Shown: positions 17,825 through 26,115, counted from the stretch's first letter. The stretch: 64,000 nt of DNA from Streptococcus suis (GCA_029593505.1 JAKTNI010000001.1:186001-250000), one strand, 5' to 3'. Notes: generated by a model from the letters alone, not told the origin. Translations and numbers: made by a program.

Positions 17825-19457
17825 AGTTGAATTTACCAACAAAGGTATAAAATATATCAATTTGTTGGACTCGTTTTCCACTACTTTTGTCTGGTTGATG
17901 GATTTCAATTCGTTCTATTAGCTCATTGACAATACTTGAATTTAACTCTGTTAAAGTAGTGTATTGGTCAATAATAGAAATGAAGCGATTGATGTCCATT
18001 AGCCTATCTTTTTGCTCAGACAAGTAGCTGGATTTTTCCTGAATCTCTGATTTTAGGAGGTTCTGTTCTTGTTCATAATCTTTAGATAGAGACATAAAGC
18101 GTTCATCAGATAATTTACCTAAGATATTATCTTCATATAGCTTTTTGATAATTATATCTAACTGGCTCACTCGTTTTTGACATTCAGACAATCGGCGTTC
18201 AGTTGCTTTAAACTCCTTTTTGCTATCTTTTTCGGTCTTAGATATTAGTAACTGTAAAAATTCTTGTTTATGTTCCTTTACGTATTGAATTTTATCGTTA
18301 AGGTCACTTAGCACAATTTCTTGTAGTTTTAACTCTCGGATATAATGAGAATTACTACACTTGACCTTTTTGCTCTGAAATCCAGAACAGATATATCTTT
18401 CTTGATTAGGTGAAATACTCTTTCCAGTACAGAAATAGTGACGATAACCACAATCATGACAATAAACTAAGCCAGAAAATAAACCATGCCGATTGCTTTT
18501 TGTCCGACGGCGTTTTTTGGCAAGTATCTTCTGGGCAAGCTCAAACTGTTCTCTTGGAATAATCGCCTCATGACTATCTTTGAAGACTAGCCAATCTTTA
18601 GTGTCGTTCAATATTTTTCGTTTGTCCTTATAGGATTTGATATAACTTTTAGCTAACACTAAATCTCCACAGTATTCTGGCCTTGAAAGTATCTTTTTGA
18701 CACTATCACCATACCACACACACTTTGGCTCAATTATTTTTTGTCTGTATTCTGTCGCTGTAGGGACTTTCTCGCTAGATAACAAATGAGCTATTTTATA
18801 AGTTGTGATTCCGTCTAAATAAAGTTGGAAAATTCGTCTCACAATTTTGGCAGCCTCTGTGTCAATAACTAGATGATTTTTATCTTCTGGGTCTAGCTGG
18901 TAACCAAACGGAGGGAGTCCTCCAATTCGCTCACCCCGTTCGGCTTTACTTCTCAAAACTGAACGTACTTTAGCACTGGTAGACTTACTATGAAATTCAT
19001 TAAAGATATTTAGAAAACCAGAATAATCAAGGTCAGTTATATTAGAGTTAGCGGAATCAACGTTATCATTTATCGCAATAAAACGAACATCTAATTTTGG
19101 AAATAGAATATCAGTATATAAACCAACTTCAGTCGCATTTCGTCCGAATCTAGATAAGTCTTTCACAACTACCGTTTTAACGATTCCAGCATTAATCAGT
19201 TCTAACATTTCTTGAAAGGCTGGGCGTTTAGAGAAGTTGGTTCCTGTATAACCATCATCAATGAAGAAGCGATAAGCTCCTAGTCGGTGATCTTTGGTGT
19301 ATTTTTCCAAAATCGATTTCTGATTTAGAATTGAGTTGCTATCTCCAGCGTTCATATCTTCGTTAGAGATTCGACAGTATAAAGCAGTCAGTTCTTCGGC
19401 TCTATCTAAAGATGAATATTTAGTTGTCAAAGTTCGTTGTAAGGTAGTAGATTTCAT
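17823..19457 (-). CDS. Large serine recombinase (element integrase, TndX-like)
   Basis: The 544-residue protein has the resolvase catalytic domain with the nucleophile in LYCRIS (Ser31), VVVKDLSRFGRN and DDGYTG. A recombinase domain follows (IFQLYLDGITTYKIAHLLS). After it come a zinc ribbon starting CHDC (about 333), with Cys pairs up to about 375, and a coiled-coil region (about 395-500) that in this family controls integration versus excision. It lies at the extreme left end of the element, reading toward attL, as integrases of this class usually do. It is expected to recombine attP with the Bax-inhibitor terminator using a 2-bp core. Confidence 0.93.
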   Translation of the reverse strand: MKSTTLQRTLTTKYSSLDRAEELTALYCRISNEDMNAGDSNSILNQKSILEKYTKDHRLGAYRFFIDDGYTGTNFSKRPAFQEMLELINAGIVKTVVVKDLSRFGRNATEVGLYTDILFPKLDVRFIAINDNVDSANSNITDLDYSGFLNIFNEFHSKSTSAKVRSVLRSKAERGERIGGLPPFGYQLDPEDKNHLVIDTEAAKIVRRIFQLYLDGITTYKIAHLLSSEKVPTATEYRQKIIEPKCVWYGDSVKKILSRPEYCGDLVLAKSYIKSYKDKRKILNDTKDWLVFKDSHEAIIPREQFELAQKILAKKRRRTKSNRHGLFSGLVYCHDCGYRHYFCTGKSISPNQERYICSGFQSKKVKCSNSHYIRELKLQEIVLSDLNDKIQYVKEHKQEFLQLLISKTEKDSKKEFKATERRLSECQKRVSQLDIIIKKLYEDNILGKLSDERFMSLSKDYEQEQNLLKSEIQEKSSYLSEQKDRLMDINRFISIIDQYTTLTELNSSIVNELIERIEIHQPDKSSGKRVQQIDIFYTFVGKFN

Positions 19458-19490
19458 AACATTTTCTCCTTTTGAGAAAGCTATAAAAAC

Positions 19491-19550
19491 CTTACGGCTA
19501 TACCTATATTATACCATTTTCAAGGTTTAATTTGTAGGTATAACCGTAAG
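19491..19550 (-). promoter_or_regulatory. Integrase promoter flanked by a 16-bp inverted repeat
   Basis: CTTACGGCTATACCTA (19491-19506) and TAGGTATAACCGTAAG (19535-19550) are inverted copies with one mismatch, 28 bases apart. Between them, on the minus strand, lies an extended -10 TGGTATAAT (TATAAT complement at 19508-19513) oriented toward the integrase. The arrangement suggests an operator for a repressor or a recombinase-binding site controlling the integrase. Inference only. Confidence 0.55.
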
Positions 19551-19555
19551 AAAAA

Positions 19556-19711
19556 CTAGTGTTTTCGGCTTTTTTCTAACTCTCTCAACATCAAGCTAAT
19601 TAGGATTCTTTCTAAGTTTTTATTTGCGAGCAAACTTGATTTAGAGTTGATAATGTACGTCTTCTTACCATCCGTTATAATCTTATGAGTTTTATTCTTT
19701 TCGTTCATCAT
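19556..19711 (-). CDS. Small hypothetical protein (51 aa)
   Basis: This short frame starts ATG-ATG with a strong AAAGGAGGGATTG site. It overlaps the end of the upstream replication-relaxation gene by 20 bases, which argues for translational coupling. The product is basic and soluble (HKIITDGKKTYIINSKSSLL, then a helix LERILISLMLRELEKS). No family is recognised. It could be a small DNA-binding or accessory factor; that is a guess from its charge and position only. Confidence 0.6.
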   Translation of the reverse strand: MMNEKNKTHKIITDGKKTYIINSKSSLLANKNLERILISLMLRELEKSRKH

Positions 19712-20489
19712 CAATCCCTCCTTTGATATAGTCTTGGTAGTCGTCCAAAGTAATCACGGTGAACAATTCCCAAAAATTGTACAGCTCTTTCTGTATGGCT
19801 TTAGAGATAGCTAGTTTTCGCTTGTCATCTGTCACAATCCAAAGCACAAACGGGAAAACTCCGTGCTGGCGTTGTTCGACACCTGAGCGATAGTATTCGA
19901 TATATTTTTTACAGGTGTTCACTATGCGGGCTAGACTTTCGGTGCTTCGGTCTAGTTCAATGAAATAGTGGTCTTCGTATTCTTGGCTGACTAGCTCCAA
20001 ATAAGCATCTGGTTTCAAGGTCATACCTAAGCCAGAAAGTTTTTGGTAGTTTCGCCATGAGTTCGGCTCGAAAGAAAAGGCTTCAAGTGATAGTTTTTCA
20101 GAGTTGCGAACGGTCTCCATGGTTTCAACGAATATTTCCGTGACTGCCAAGGTATGTTCGACATGGTGCTGACTGGGTTCATACTGGTTTTTGTAACGCA
20201 AGACAATCGTTTCGTCTTGACTTTTTAACAGTTTCAATCCCTGAAATGTGATTTGCCAAACATAGGAAGCTGAGCCTTTGCGAACACCACCAATTCGGCG
20301 TTTGAGGTGAGAAACCAGACCAGCCTTTAACAGTCTTTGCATAGTGAAGTTGGCTCGGCGAATGGCTGTCTCTGGTTTGTCGCTATCTGAGTAAAAGAGT
20401 CTGGCAAGCTGGCTGGTTGTGGCATATCTAGCTTGATTGAGAAAGTATAATAGTGGACTATCTTGTGGGGTGAGTTGATTCCATTTCAT
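19692..20489 (-). CDS. Replication-relaxation family protein (PF13814-like)
   Basis: The 265-residue product begins with a winged-helix DNA-binding region (YFLNQARYATTSQLARLFYSDSD, then RRANFTMQRLLKAGLVSHL). A nuclease-like alpha/beta region follows, with SGLGMTLKPDAYLEL and HYFIELDRSTESLARIVNTCKKYIEYY, where the D ... E-D pattern resembles restriction-type nuclease folds. This matches what is known as the replication-relaxation family, found on Firmicute and actinobacterial mobile elements next to VirD4-like ATPases. Whether it nicks oriT like a relaxase or only binds DNA is not shown by the sequence. The RBS is AAGGAGAATAC. Confidence 0.75.
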   Translation of the reverse strand: MKWNQLTPQDSPLLYFLNQARYATTSQLARLFYSDSDKPETAIRRANFTMQRLLKAGLVSHLKRRIGGVRKGSASYVWQITFQGLKLLKSQDETIVLRYKNQYEPSQHHVEHTLAVTEIFVETMETVRNSEKLSLEAFSFEPNSWRNYQKLSGLGMTLKPDAYLELVSQEYEDHYFIELDRSTESLARIVNTCKKYIEYYRSGVEQRQHGVFPFVLWIVTDDKRKLAISKAIQKELYNFWELFTVITLDDYQDYIKGGIDDERKE

Positions 20490-20571
20490 CTGGTGTATTC
20501 TCCTTAAAGGTTAGCTGGTAAAATGTGGTGAGTTACAGAGTAAGTCGTGTGATTATTGAGGATAAAAATAC

Positions 20572-22509
20572 TTATTTTATAGGGTTGGAGGAATGTTCTT
20601 CATCAACACGATTCGAAGACCGATTAGAACGCTTTTTTCGTCCTAAATCGTCCAGCGATTCAGCGGTTAGTGGTTTATCTTGATAAGTAAAAGCCTGAAA
20701 TTCTCGTTCTAAATCATCCACATTTTGCCCATATTTGGTTAGACTATTTAGATAAGGTGCACGGCTATCTCGTAGTTTGGGACTGGGTGGATAGGTCTTA
20801 CCAATGACCCAGCGATAAGTGTTGGGAGAAGTTTCAATTCTCGAATAGACCCAAAATGGTGGTAGACTGTAAAAGTCTTCTTTGGTCACTTCCAAAGTAG
20901 CTTTTGCCATTTCCTTGGCTTCGTTCAAGTTTAACCCAAAGACAATTTTATTGGCGACATTTGATTCAATTCCTGCTTTGAGAGTTGAAGACATCTGTGC
21001 CAAGTGCTGAAAACCTATCGCCCAACCAACATTAAACTGACGAGATTGTGAAAGTGCTTCGTCCAGATTAGCGTTGGGTATTCCAAGAAAGCTCGGTGTC
21101 TCATCGACATAAATGAAAGCCGATTGTCGTTTGCTTGGCTCAACCGAAGACTGTCGCAAGATAAGCATCCACAAGATGGAAATGACAAGGCTTCCGATAA
21201 GTTTGGCGGATTCTGAACCAATCACCGCCTTATTGAGTGGAATAAGCACAATTTTGCGACTTTGGAAGATTTCCTCTAAACTGAACGTTGGCTGAGTTTG
21301 TCCAAGCATTGCCCTTAGTTGTGGACGAAGTAGAAACTGGCGAAACTTGTTCAAAATCGGATTTAACATCTGGTGGCGTTGGGCTTCGCTTAGTAGTTCA
21401 AACCATGCCCAAAAACTTTCTAAGCCGATTGGGTCTTTCAAGTTCTTTAAGAGCTGGTTGCGAAACCCCTTATTAGTGAGTAAACTGGGAAGCATTACTA
21501 AAGAGCTGTTTGGAATCCGTGCCAAAGTCAAGAAAGCATGCGACAGAATATCCAAAGAGTAGATTCCGAAATGTTCTGGATATAAGCCTTTGAATAACTC
21601 TAGTAAATAGTCTGCGATAACTTCTGGCTCGATTCCATACTTGGTCAACTCAAAAGGATTGATACCGACAATTCGCTTGGCGGTTGGTGAAATGACCACT
21701 ATATCGTCATCATGTTCGGCTGGAGTTCGTTCAAGCAGTTCATGCGTTAGTTGTCCTTTAGCGTCAATCACAACCACACTATGCTTTTTGGACTTTATGT
21801 CAGATAGAATCAAATGACTCATGGCTGTGGTTTTACCTGTTCCAGTGCTTCCAAGTAGAAACAAATGTTTCTTGGCGGATTGACTGGAAATTAGGAGCGC
21901 TCTTGGCTGACTTTCGATAGTCTGCCCAAAACTTCTTGCTTTGTTGTGATTCAGATTGTAACCAAGCGGTGGTGTAAGGAGTTTCGGGTGAACATTCGGA
22001 ACGCCGTCCATGTTTTCTTCGCCAACTGGCAAAAGTAGAAAACAAGCAAGGTCTGAAATTGCTAAACTGTATGGAAATGACCATGAGGGTTGTCCATCAT
22101 TGAGCTTATAAGTAGATATAGGCTTCACATCAATCGTGGCGTTGGTTTCCAACATACGAAAGCTACTGAGCAGGCTTGAAAAGAACTCCTTTGTCCGCAA
22201 AATACTGCGTGAGCTTGCCCCAAGCCTAATTTCACATCTGAAAGTTGATTGACTTAACTTTTGTCGCATGAGCTTTTTGGAGTTGTCCGAGAGTTCAGGA
22301 ATGTTATTTGTGATAACCTGATACCAACGAGCCGACAGATTAGGTAAATGTTTAGGTTGTGGTCTTGGTGGCGAACCTGCACCTACGATTATCTGAACGA
22401 CAATTGTTTCATCTGATTCAAGTGTTTTTGAAAGTGCTAAACTAGAGCGAATCATGTTCTCTAGTGAATCTGTTTTTAGGGCATAGTGGGACTGTTTAAT
22501 CTGAACCAA
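20572..22509 (-). CDS. HerA/VirD4-like ATPase of the element (C-terminal main part)
   Basis: A 645-residue frame from a TTG codon encodes a P-loop ATPase with Walker A GSTGTGKTT (about residue 217), DAKG (VVVIDAKGQL) and Walker B FIYVDET (about 463). A Q-rich motif ALSQSRQFNVGWAIGFQHL follows, the pattern of VirD4/TraG-type coupling proteins and HerA translocases. It probably pumps element DNA to a mating apparatus supplied by another element. No convincing start codon exists: the frame stays open upstream to an in-frame TAA (22570-22572). Beyond that TAA, a 69-codon frame looks like the missing N-terminus, so the gene may be nonsense-interrupted. Confidence 0.75.
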   Translation of the reverse strand: MVQIKQSHYALKTDSLENMIRSSLALSKTLESDETIVVQIIVGAGSPPRPQPKHLPNLSARWYQVITNNIPELSDNSKKLMRQKLSQSTFRCEIRLGASSRSILRTKEFFSSLLSSFRMLETNATIDVKPISTYKLNDGQPSWSFPYSLAISDLACFLLLPVGEENMDGVPNVHPKLLTPPLGYNLNHNKARSFGQTIESQPRALLISSQSAKKHLFLLGSTGTGKTTAMSHLILSDIKSKKHSVVVIDAKGQLTHELLERTPAEHDDDIVVISPTAKRIVGINPFELTKYGIEPEVIADYLLELFKGLYPEHFGIYSLDILSHAFLTLARIPNSSLVMLPSLLTNKGFRNQLLKNLKDPIGLESFWAWFELLSEAQRHQMLNPILNKFRQFLLRPQLRAMLGQTQPTFSLEEIFQSRKIVLIPLNKAVIGSESAKLIGSLVISILWMLILRQSSVEPSKRQSAFIYVDETPSFLGIPNANLDEALSQSRQFNVGWAIGFQHLAQMSSTLKAGIESNVANKIVFGLNLNEAKEMAKATLEVTKEDFYSLPPFWVYSRIETSPNTYRWVIGKTYPPSPKLRDSRAPYLNSLTKYGQNVDDLEREFQAFTYQDKPLTAESLDDLGRKKRSNRSSNRVDEEHSSNPIK

Positions 22510-22569
22510 ACGGGAGACCGATATTTTTTCCCGCTTAGGGGCTTTTGAGAATTGAATCTGTCTGTGTGA

Positions 22570-22779
22570 TTATATCAATTGATGAATGTGCCGTTTATCT
22601 TGTTCTTCTGTTCCTAAAAGATACCGCACACGGTTTTGTTTCAAGCGAACTTCAAAAACAAGGCTCTTTCGCCGAGTCAGACCGACCAACTGCCCCAGCA
22701 GACCTCTGACATCTGCTTCTGAAAATGGACGTTGCCACATCCACTCACTCCACGACAAAGCATTAAAGTGTCGTTTCAT
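22570..22779 (-). CDS. 69-codon frame, probable detached N-terminus of the HerA/VirD4-like ATPase
   Basis: ATG 22779 is preceded by GGAGG and encodes 69 residues ending KRHIHQLI before TAA. The next downstream gene is in exactly the same frame. The segment FEVRLKQNRVRYLLGT resembles the N-terminal strand pattern of VirD4/HerA-like mobile-element ATPases, which normally runs on into the sequence that follows the TAA here. I therefore read this as the first part of a gene of about 735 codons broken by an ochre codon. A genuine small gene remains possible. Confidence 0.55.
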   Translation of the reverse strand: MKRHFNALSWSEWMWQRPFSEADVRGLLGQLVGLTRRKSLVFEVRLKQNRVRYLLGTEEQDKRHIHQLI

Positions 22780-22781
22780 GT

Positions 22782-22952
22782 TTACCTCCAATCCTTATTG
22801 CGTTTGATAATCTGAAAGGCAAACCAGCCGGCAAAGATGAATACCGCTCCCAAAAACAACACTTGCCAGACTTCCAATATCAGTTTCACCGCCTGATTGA
22901 TTAGCCGAGCACAGGCAAAGAATCCGAGAATAGAGGCAATCACTTTTTTCAT
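22782..22952 (-). CDS. Small membrane protein (56 aa)
   Basis: ATG 22952 follows AAAGGAGACC, and the stop codon is two bases from the next ATG (22779). The product has a hydrophobic N-terminal segment (VIASILGFFACARLI) and a second clear membrane helix (VLFLGAVFIFAGWFAFQII) with a basic tail RNKDWR. No family is recognised. Small membrane proteins of this kind are common between mobility genes; it may anchor or assist the adjacent ATPase. Confidence 0.6.
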   Translation of the reverse strand: MKKVIASILGFFACARLINQAVKLILEVWQVLFLGAVFIFAGWFAFQIIKRNKDWR

Positions 22953-23109
22953 AGCTGGTCTCCTTTCTGGTGTTAGTTATACAAGAAAGAGGATAAAAAG
23001 TTAAATTTTATTGAGGCTAACTTTTAGAGCGATTGGAATAGATTTTAGACTAGTTAACAGTAGTAGCTTTCACCATATTTTATCCTTTTGTCTAGTCCAA
23101 GTGATGGTT

Positions 23110-23322
23110 TTATCGTTTTTGGTGGCGTAAGATTTCAGAGATAGCCTCTAGGTAAATTCTGTTAATTGCCTGTTTCTTTTCAAGATATTCTGCTAGTGCG
23201 ATTTCTTCTTCCGTATAACGTGACCTGTCCTGTTTATCTAAGGCTTCCAAGTATGCCCCTAGAACAGAGATGAAAAGTAAGGCAACACCACTTATTATTA
23301 GAATCCAAGAATAAGGGTTCAT
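23110..23322 (-). CDS. Small membrane-anchored protein (70 aa)
   Basis: A strong AAGGAGGGATTT site precedes ATG 23322. One N-terminal membrane helix (WILIISGVALLFISVLGAYL) is followed by a charged, helical cytoplasmic part (KQDRSRYTEEEIALAEYLEKKQ). The function is unknown. It lies 10 bases after the 89-codon gene upstream and is probably in the same operon. The 157 bases after it (22953-23109) hold no convincing gene. Confidence 0.65.
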   Translation of the reverse strand: MNPYSWILIISGVALLFISVLGAYLEALDKQDRSRYTEEEIALAEYLEKKQAINRIYLEAISEILRHQKR

Positions 23323-23332
23323 AAATCCCTCC

Positions 23333-23602
23333 TTATTTCAAATAGTGCGTGGTGTAGTGAGTGAAAGCCCGTAGAATATAATCTGTATAAGGGTGAGCTT
23401 CTGGATTGTTTTTTAAGATTTCAGCTTGAATCAAGGCTAAATTTCCTACTTTGTAGAGAATATCTGTCGCCAAAAGCTCTCGTGCTTGGTTATCTGCCAT
23501 GGTTTGACTGAGCTTTCTTGCGACCTCCATTTGATAGGGACTGGCGATGGTTTGAAGTGCTTGGACTTCTTTGTTTCGACGAATGGAAGGTGTGAGTGAC
23601 AT
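23333..23602 (-). CDS. Hypothetical protein (89 aa), first gene of the minus-strand module
   Basis: ATG 23602 is chosen because AAAGGAGAA lies 9 bases upstream; the longer frame runs into the intergenic palindrome. The 89-residue product is soluble and helical (NKEVQALQTIASPYQMEVAR, then a region rich in A, L and N). No domain is recognised. It is the promoter-proximal gene of the operon that leads to the ATPase and replication-relaxation genes, a position often held by a regulator or accessory factor of transfer; this is inference from position only. Confidence 0.6.
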   Translation of the reverse strand: MSLTPSIRRNKEVQALQTIASPYQMEVARKLSQTMADNQARELLATDILYKVGNLALIQAEILKNNPEAHPYTDYILRAFTHYTTHYLK

Positions 23603-23629
23603 AAGCGTTCTCCTTTGATATAATTTTAG

Positions 23630-23645
23630 TAAGTTAGCTAACTTA
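23630..23645. promoter_or_regulatory. Perfect 16-bp palindrome in a divergent promoter region
   Basis: TAAGTTAGCTAACTTA is fully self-complementary and lies between the divergent genes at 23602 (minus) and 23724 (plus), close to a minus-strand TAAAAT -10-like box. It is a likely operator for a repressor that controls the mobility operon, but no repressor gene was recognised in the element. Confidence 0.45.
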
Positions 23646-23723
23646 TGGTTACAGTTTATCAGACTAGAACTGTTAAATGGTGCCAAATTCTATGCCAAAA
23701 TCTTGCCAGTTTCGGAGGTGTTT

Positions 23724-24761
23724 ATGTTTACAATTCCAGCCTTATTTTCCATTGTTTTAAAAAATGCCAACAAAACGGTCTGGTCTGACCGCAAGAAAGT
23801 GAGTGTCGGTTTGGCAGTTGTTCTTCATGAAGATTCACTAGCATATTTATCCGACACGACTTTCAATAAATTATTCACAGGACAAAATAAAGGACGAACC
23901 CTTTACGGAATCGTCCAAGATGAGATAGATGAAGCAGGTTTTTCAACCTATATTTTCAAAACTGAAAAGCGATTGAGTGATTCAAACTATAAGGAAAGCA
24001 AATTCTCACTTTTTGAAGTTTTAGAAGATGTCTTCGACTTATTAGAACAATCCGATAACTTGCCTAAGTCTATTCTTTTAGGCTTAAAGCAATCTTTTCA
24101 GCTTAACCATAGCGAGAGACCATATTTGTTTTTGGTAGAGTGTTTGTTTTATGCCTTGGCTTGCCAGCATAACAAACACCAGACCTATATCGCACCAGAT
24201 TTCAGCCAAGAAACGGAAGTGGTTGCTCGCCCTTTGGAAGAGTTAGTTTCAAATGCAACAGGTTATTCCAAACGAATCAAGCAAGAACTAAACCGCTTTT
24301 CAGAAGATGAACTGAATCTATTTAAGCGAATCGCCCCCTATACTTTTTATGACGAATCCTTTGATGAGCTTTCGGGTGAATATGTGTTGGATTATTACCT
24401 GATTTCCCATTCCGATTTTCTGGATTTATTCACCAAATATGGCGTCAAAGGTAATGACATTTCAAGACTGAAAGAATACGGTTTGATTTCTGGTGGTGGC
24501 AGGCATGAAATAATTGTGGAAAAAGGTGAACTGTCTGGCTTCCAGAATGACAACCTAGTTTTAACTTTCTCCACTGATTCTGACGAACGAATCACTTTTG
24601 AATACAGTGCTTTTCACTTAACAGATACCGCCAAGACTCTGATTGAGATTTTAGAGATTGAGACGGATGATGAGTTTTTTAGAGAGTTGGGGGAAAGATT
24701 CAAGGATACGGTTGAGACACTTCCTGTTTTTGTAAAAACTATAGCTGTGAAATGTACTTAA
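23724..24761 (+). CDS. Uncharacterised element protein (345 aa)
   Basis: ATG 23724 is set by CGGAGGTGTTT. The protein is soluble and acidic. The N-terminal half (KNANKTVWSDRKKVSVGLAV, then KLFTGQNKGRTLYGIVQDEI) is not recognised. The C-terminal half (NRFSEDELNLFKRIAPYTFYD, then ISRLKEYGLISGGGR and a region ending LTDTAKTLIEILE) has the strand-helix pattern of domains such as DUF2806 that end in a winged-helix-like unit; this is a loose resemblance from memory. It is divergent from the mobility operon, so it may be cargo or a regulator. Function unknown. Confidence 0.7.
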   Translation: MFTIPALFSIVLKNANKTVWSDRKKVSVGLAVVLHEDSLAYLSDTTFNKLFTGQNKGRTLYGIVQDEIDEAGFSTYIFKTEKRLSDSNYKESKFSLFEVLEDVFDLLEQSDNLPKSILLGLKQSFQLNHSERPYLFLVECLFYALACQHNKHQTYIAPDFSQETEVVARPLEELVSNATGYSKRIKQELNRFSEDELNLFKRIAPYTFYDESFDELSGEYVLDYYLISHSDFLDLFTKYGVKGNDISRLKEYGLISGGGRHEIIVEKGELSGFQNDNLVLTFSTDSDERITFEYSAFHLTDTAKTLIEILEIETDDEFFRELGERFKDTVETLPVFVKTIAVKCT

Positions 24762-24789
24762 ATATAAAATATTGGAAGGAGTTATTAAA

Positions 24790-26115
24790 ATGTCATCAGA
24801 AGAATTTCTTTTACTTGAAAAAGAATATGCTTACTCTAAACAGGAGCTCTTCTATTACATGGAGAAGTATGATAAGAATGAAACTTATCATAGTGTCGGA
24901 ATATCTCTTTTAGGGGTTATAATTGCATTAGTAGGTAGTACTAATTTCGATATGGGTGTTCGACAAAATCCCTTTTTCAATATTAATCAACCACTTGGAA
25001 CTTTCATAATTATCTTACTGTCAATAATAAGCAACTATATATTCGTCATGAGTATTAGCTCACTTTATTATATAATACTAAATTCAGCACGGCTTAGGTT
25101 TTTAGAGGAACAGCTGAACACACTATTAAACAAAAATTTACTAGTGTGGGAAGGTGAGATTATTCCAGTTATACACAATTCCTCGAATATCTATATTTTA
25201 TCAACAAACTTGGTAAATATTAATTATATAAAAGGTTTATTTTTTCTATCGCTCCATTTATGTTTTCAGTGTATATTTGGATATGTTTTATATAAAATTA
25301 ATTTTTGGACATGTTTGATTTTTATGATTTTAACTTGTCTTATATACACTTTTATAATATCGCAGTGGTATTTTTACCTAAGGTATTTATTTGATATTCT
25401 TTATGGTATAATATCAAAGACAGAAGAAAAAAATATGATTATGAATAAAAATATAGATATAACCAGTATGTATATATATGGAACAACAATAACCTTCGGC
25501 TTCCTGCCAATGTTTCTTTTTGCTTTGAATGATAGAACAGTGTTTTATGGAGATGTCAAACTGCCGCTAATACTATATACAAGTATATATATTGGAGATT
25601 TTATCATCTTGCCATTTTTCAATGCTTATTTCTACAAACTCTATAAAAATATTAGTAGTCAAATGAAAAAATCTTCAAAGTGGATTATATGGATTATTTC
25701 GATAGTTATTTCACTATTGGTTAATTATTATACACATTTCAAGATGTGGATAAGTGATAATTTAGATAGCTTCATGGATATTAAGGGCGCCTTAACCATG
25801 TCTGGCTATATGCATTTTTTGTATAGTACAATACAGATGGGAATTATTTTGTTTTTTCTATATTTTATTTCGAGTTATTATCGGAAAGAATATAAAAATT
25901 ACCGATTGGTTAAGTTGACACGGAGACTTATTTTATTATTCACACTACTCCAAATACCTGATTTCATTATTCGTAATTTTTCAAGTTTGTCAAGAGATGA
26001 ATCTTTTTGGAATGTCATATCGGGTGACTTTACTTCATTGCTAACAATTGTTGTTGCGATTATATTTTTGTGGATCATTCCTTATAAGAGACAACAGATA
26101 GAATTATCTTTATAA
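24790..26115 (+). CDS. Uncharacterised multi-pass membrane protein (441 aa), AT-rich cargo
   Basis: ATG 24790 follows GGAAGGAG. A 45-residue cytoplasmic N-terminus with a helical EEFLLLEKEYAYSKQELFYYMEKY segment precedes about nine to ten hydrophobic helices, ending in a short polar tail. The large hydrophobic content and charged loops (KTEEKNMIMNKN) do not match a transporter family I know. Base composition is much more AT-rich than the flanking mobility genes, suggesting a separate origin. It is 28 bases downstream of the preceding gene and could be co-transcribed with it. Confidence 0.65.
   Translation: MSSEEFLLLEKEYAYSKQELFYYMEKYDKNETYHSVGISLLGVIIALVGSTNFDMGVRQNPFFNINQPLGTFIIILLSIISNYIFVMSISSLYYIILNSARLRFLEEQLNTLLNKNLLVWEGEIIPVIHNSSNIYILSTNLVNINYIKGLFFLSLHLCFQCIFGYVLYKINFWTCLIFMILTCLIYTFIISQWYFYLRYLFDILYGIISKTEEKNMIMNKNIDITSMYIYGTTITFGFLPMFLFALNDRTVFYGDVKLPLILYTSIYIGDFIILPFFNAYFYKLYKNISSQMKKSSKWIIWIISIVISLLVNYYTHFKMWISDNLDSFMDIKGALTMSGYMHFLYSTIQMGIILFFLYFISSYYRKEYKNYRLVKLTRRLILLFTLLQIPDFIIRNFSSLSRDESFWNVISGDFTSLLTIVVAIIFLWIIPYKRQQIELSL

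Noticed and set aside
20490-20571. Transfer origin between the replication-relaxation and ATPase genes
   Set aside because: No convincing inverted repeat plus nick-type motif was found in the gap, so no oriT is annotated.
22953-23109. Possible small gene between the 56- and 70-codon genes
   Set aside because: Only very short frames (eight codons) with a start codon are present, so I call it non-coding.
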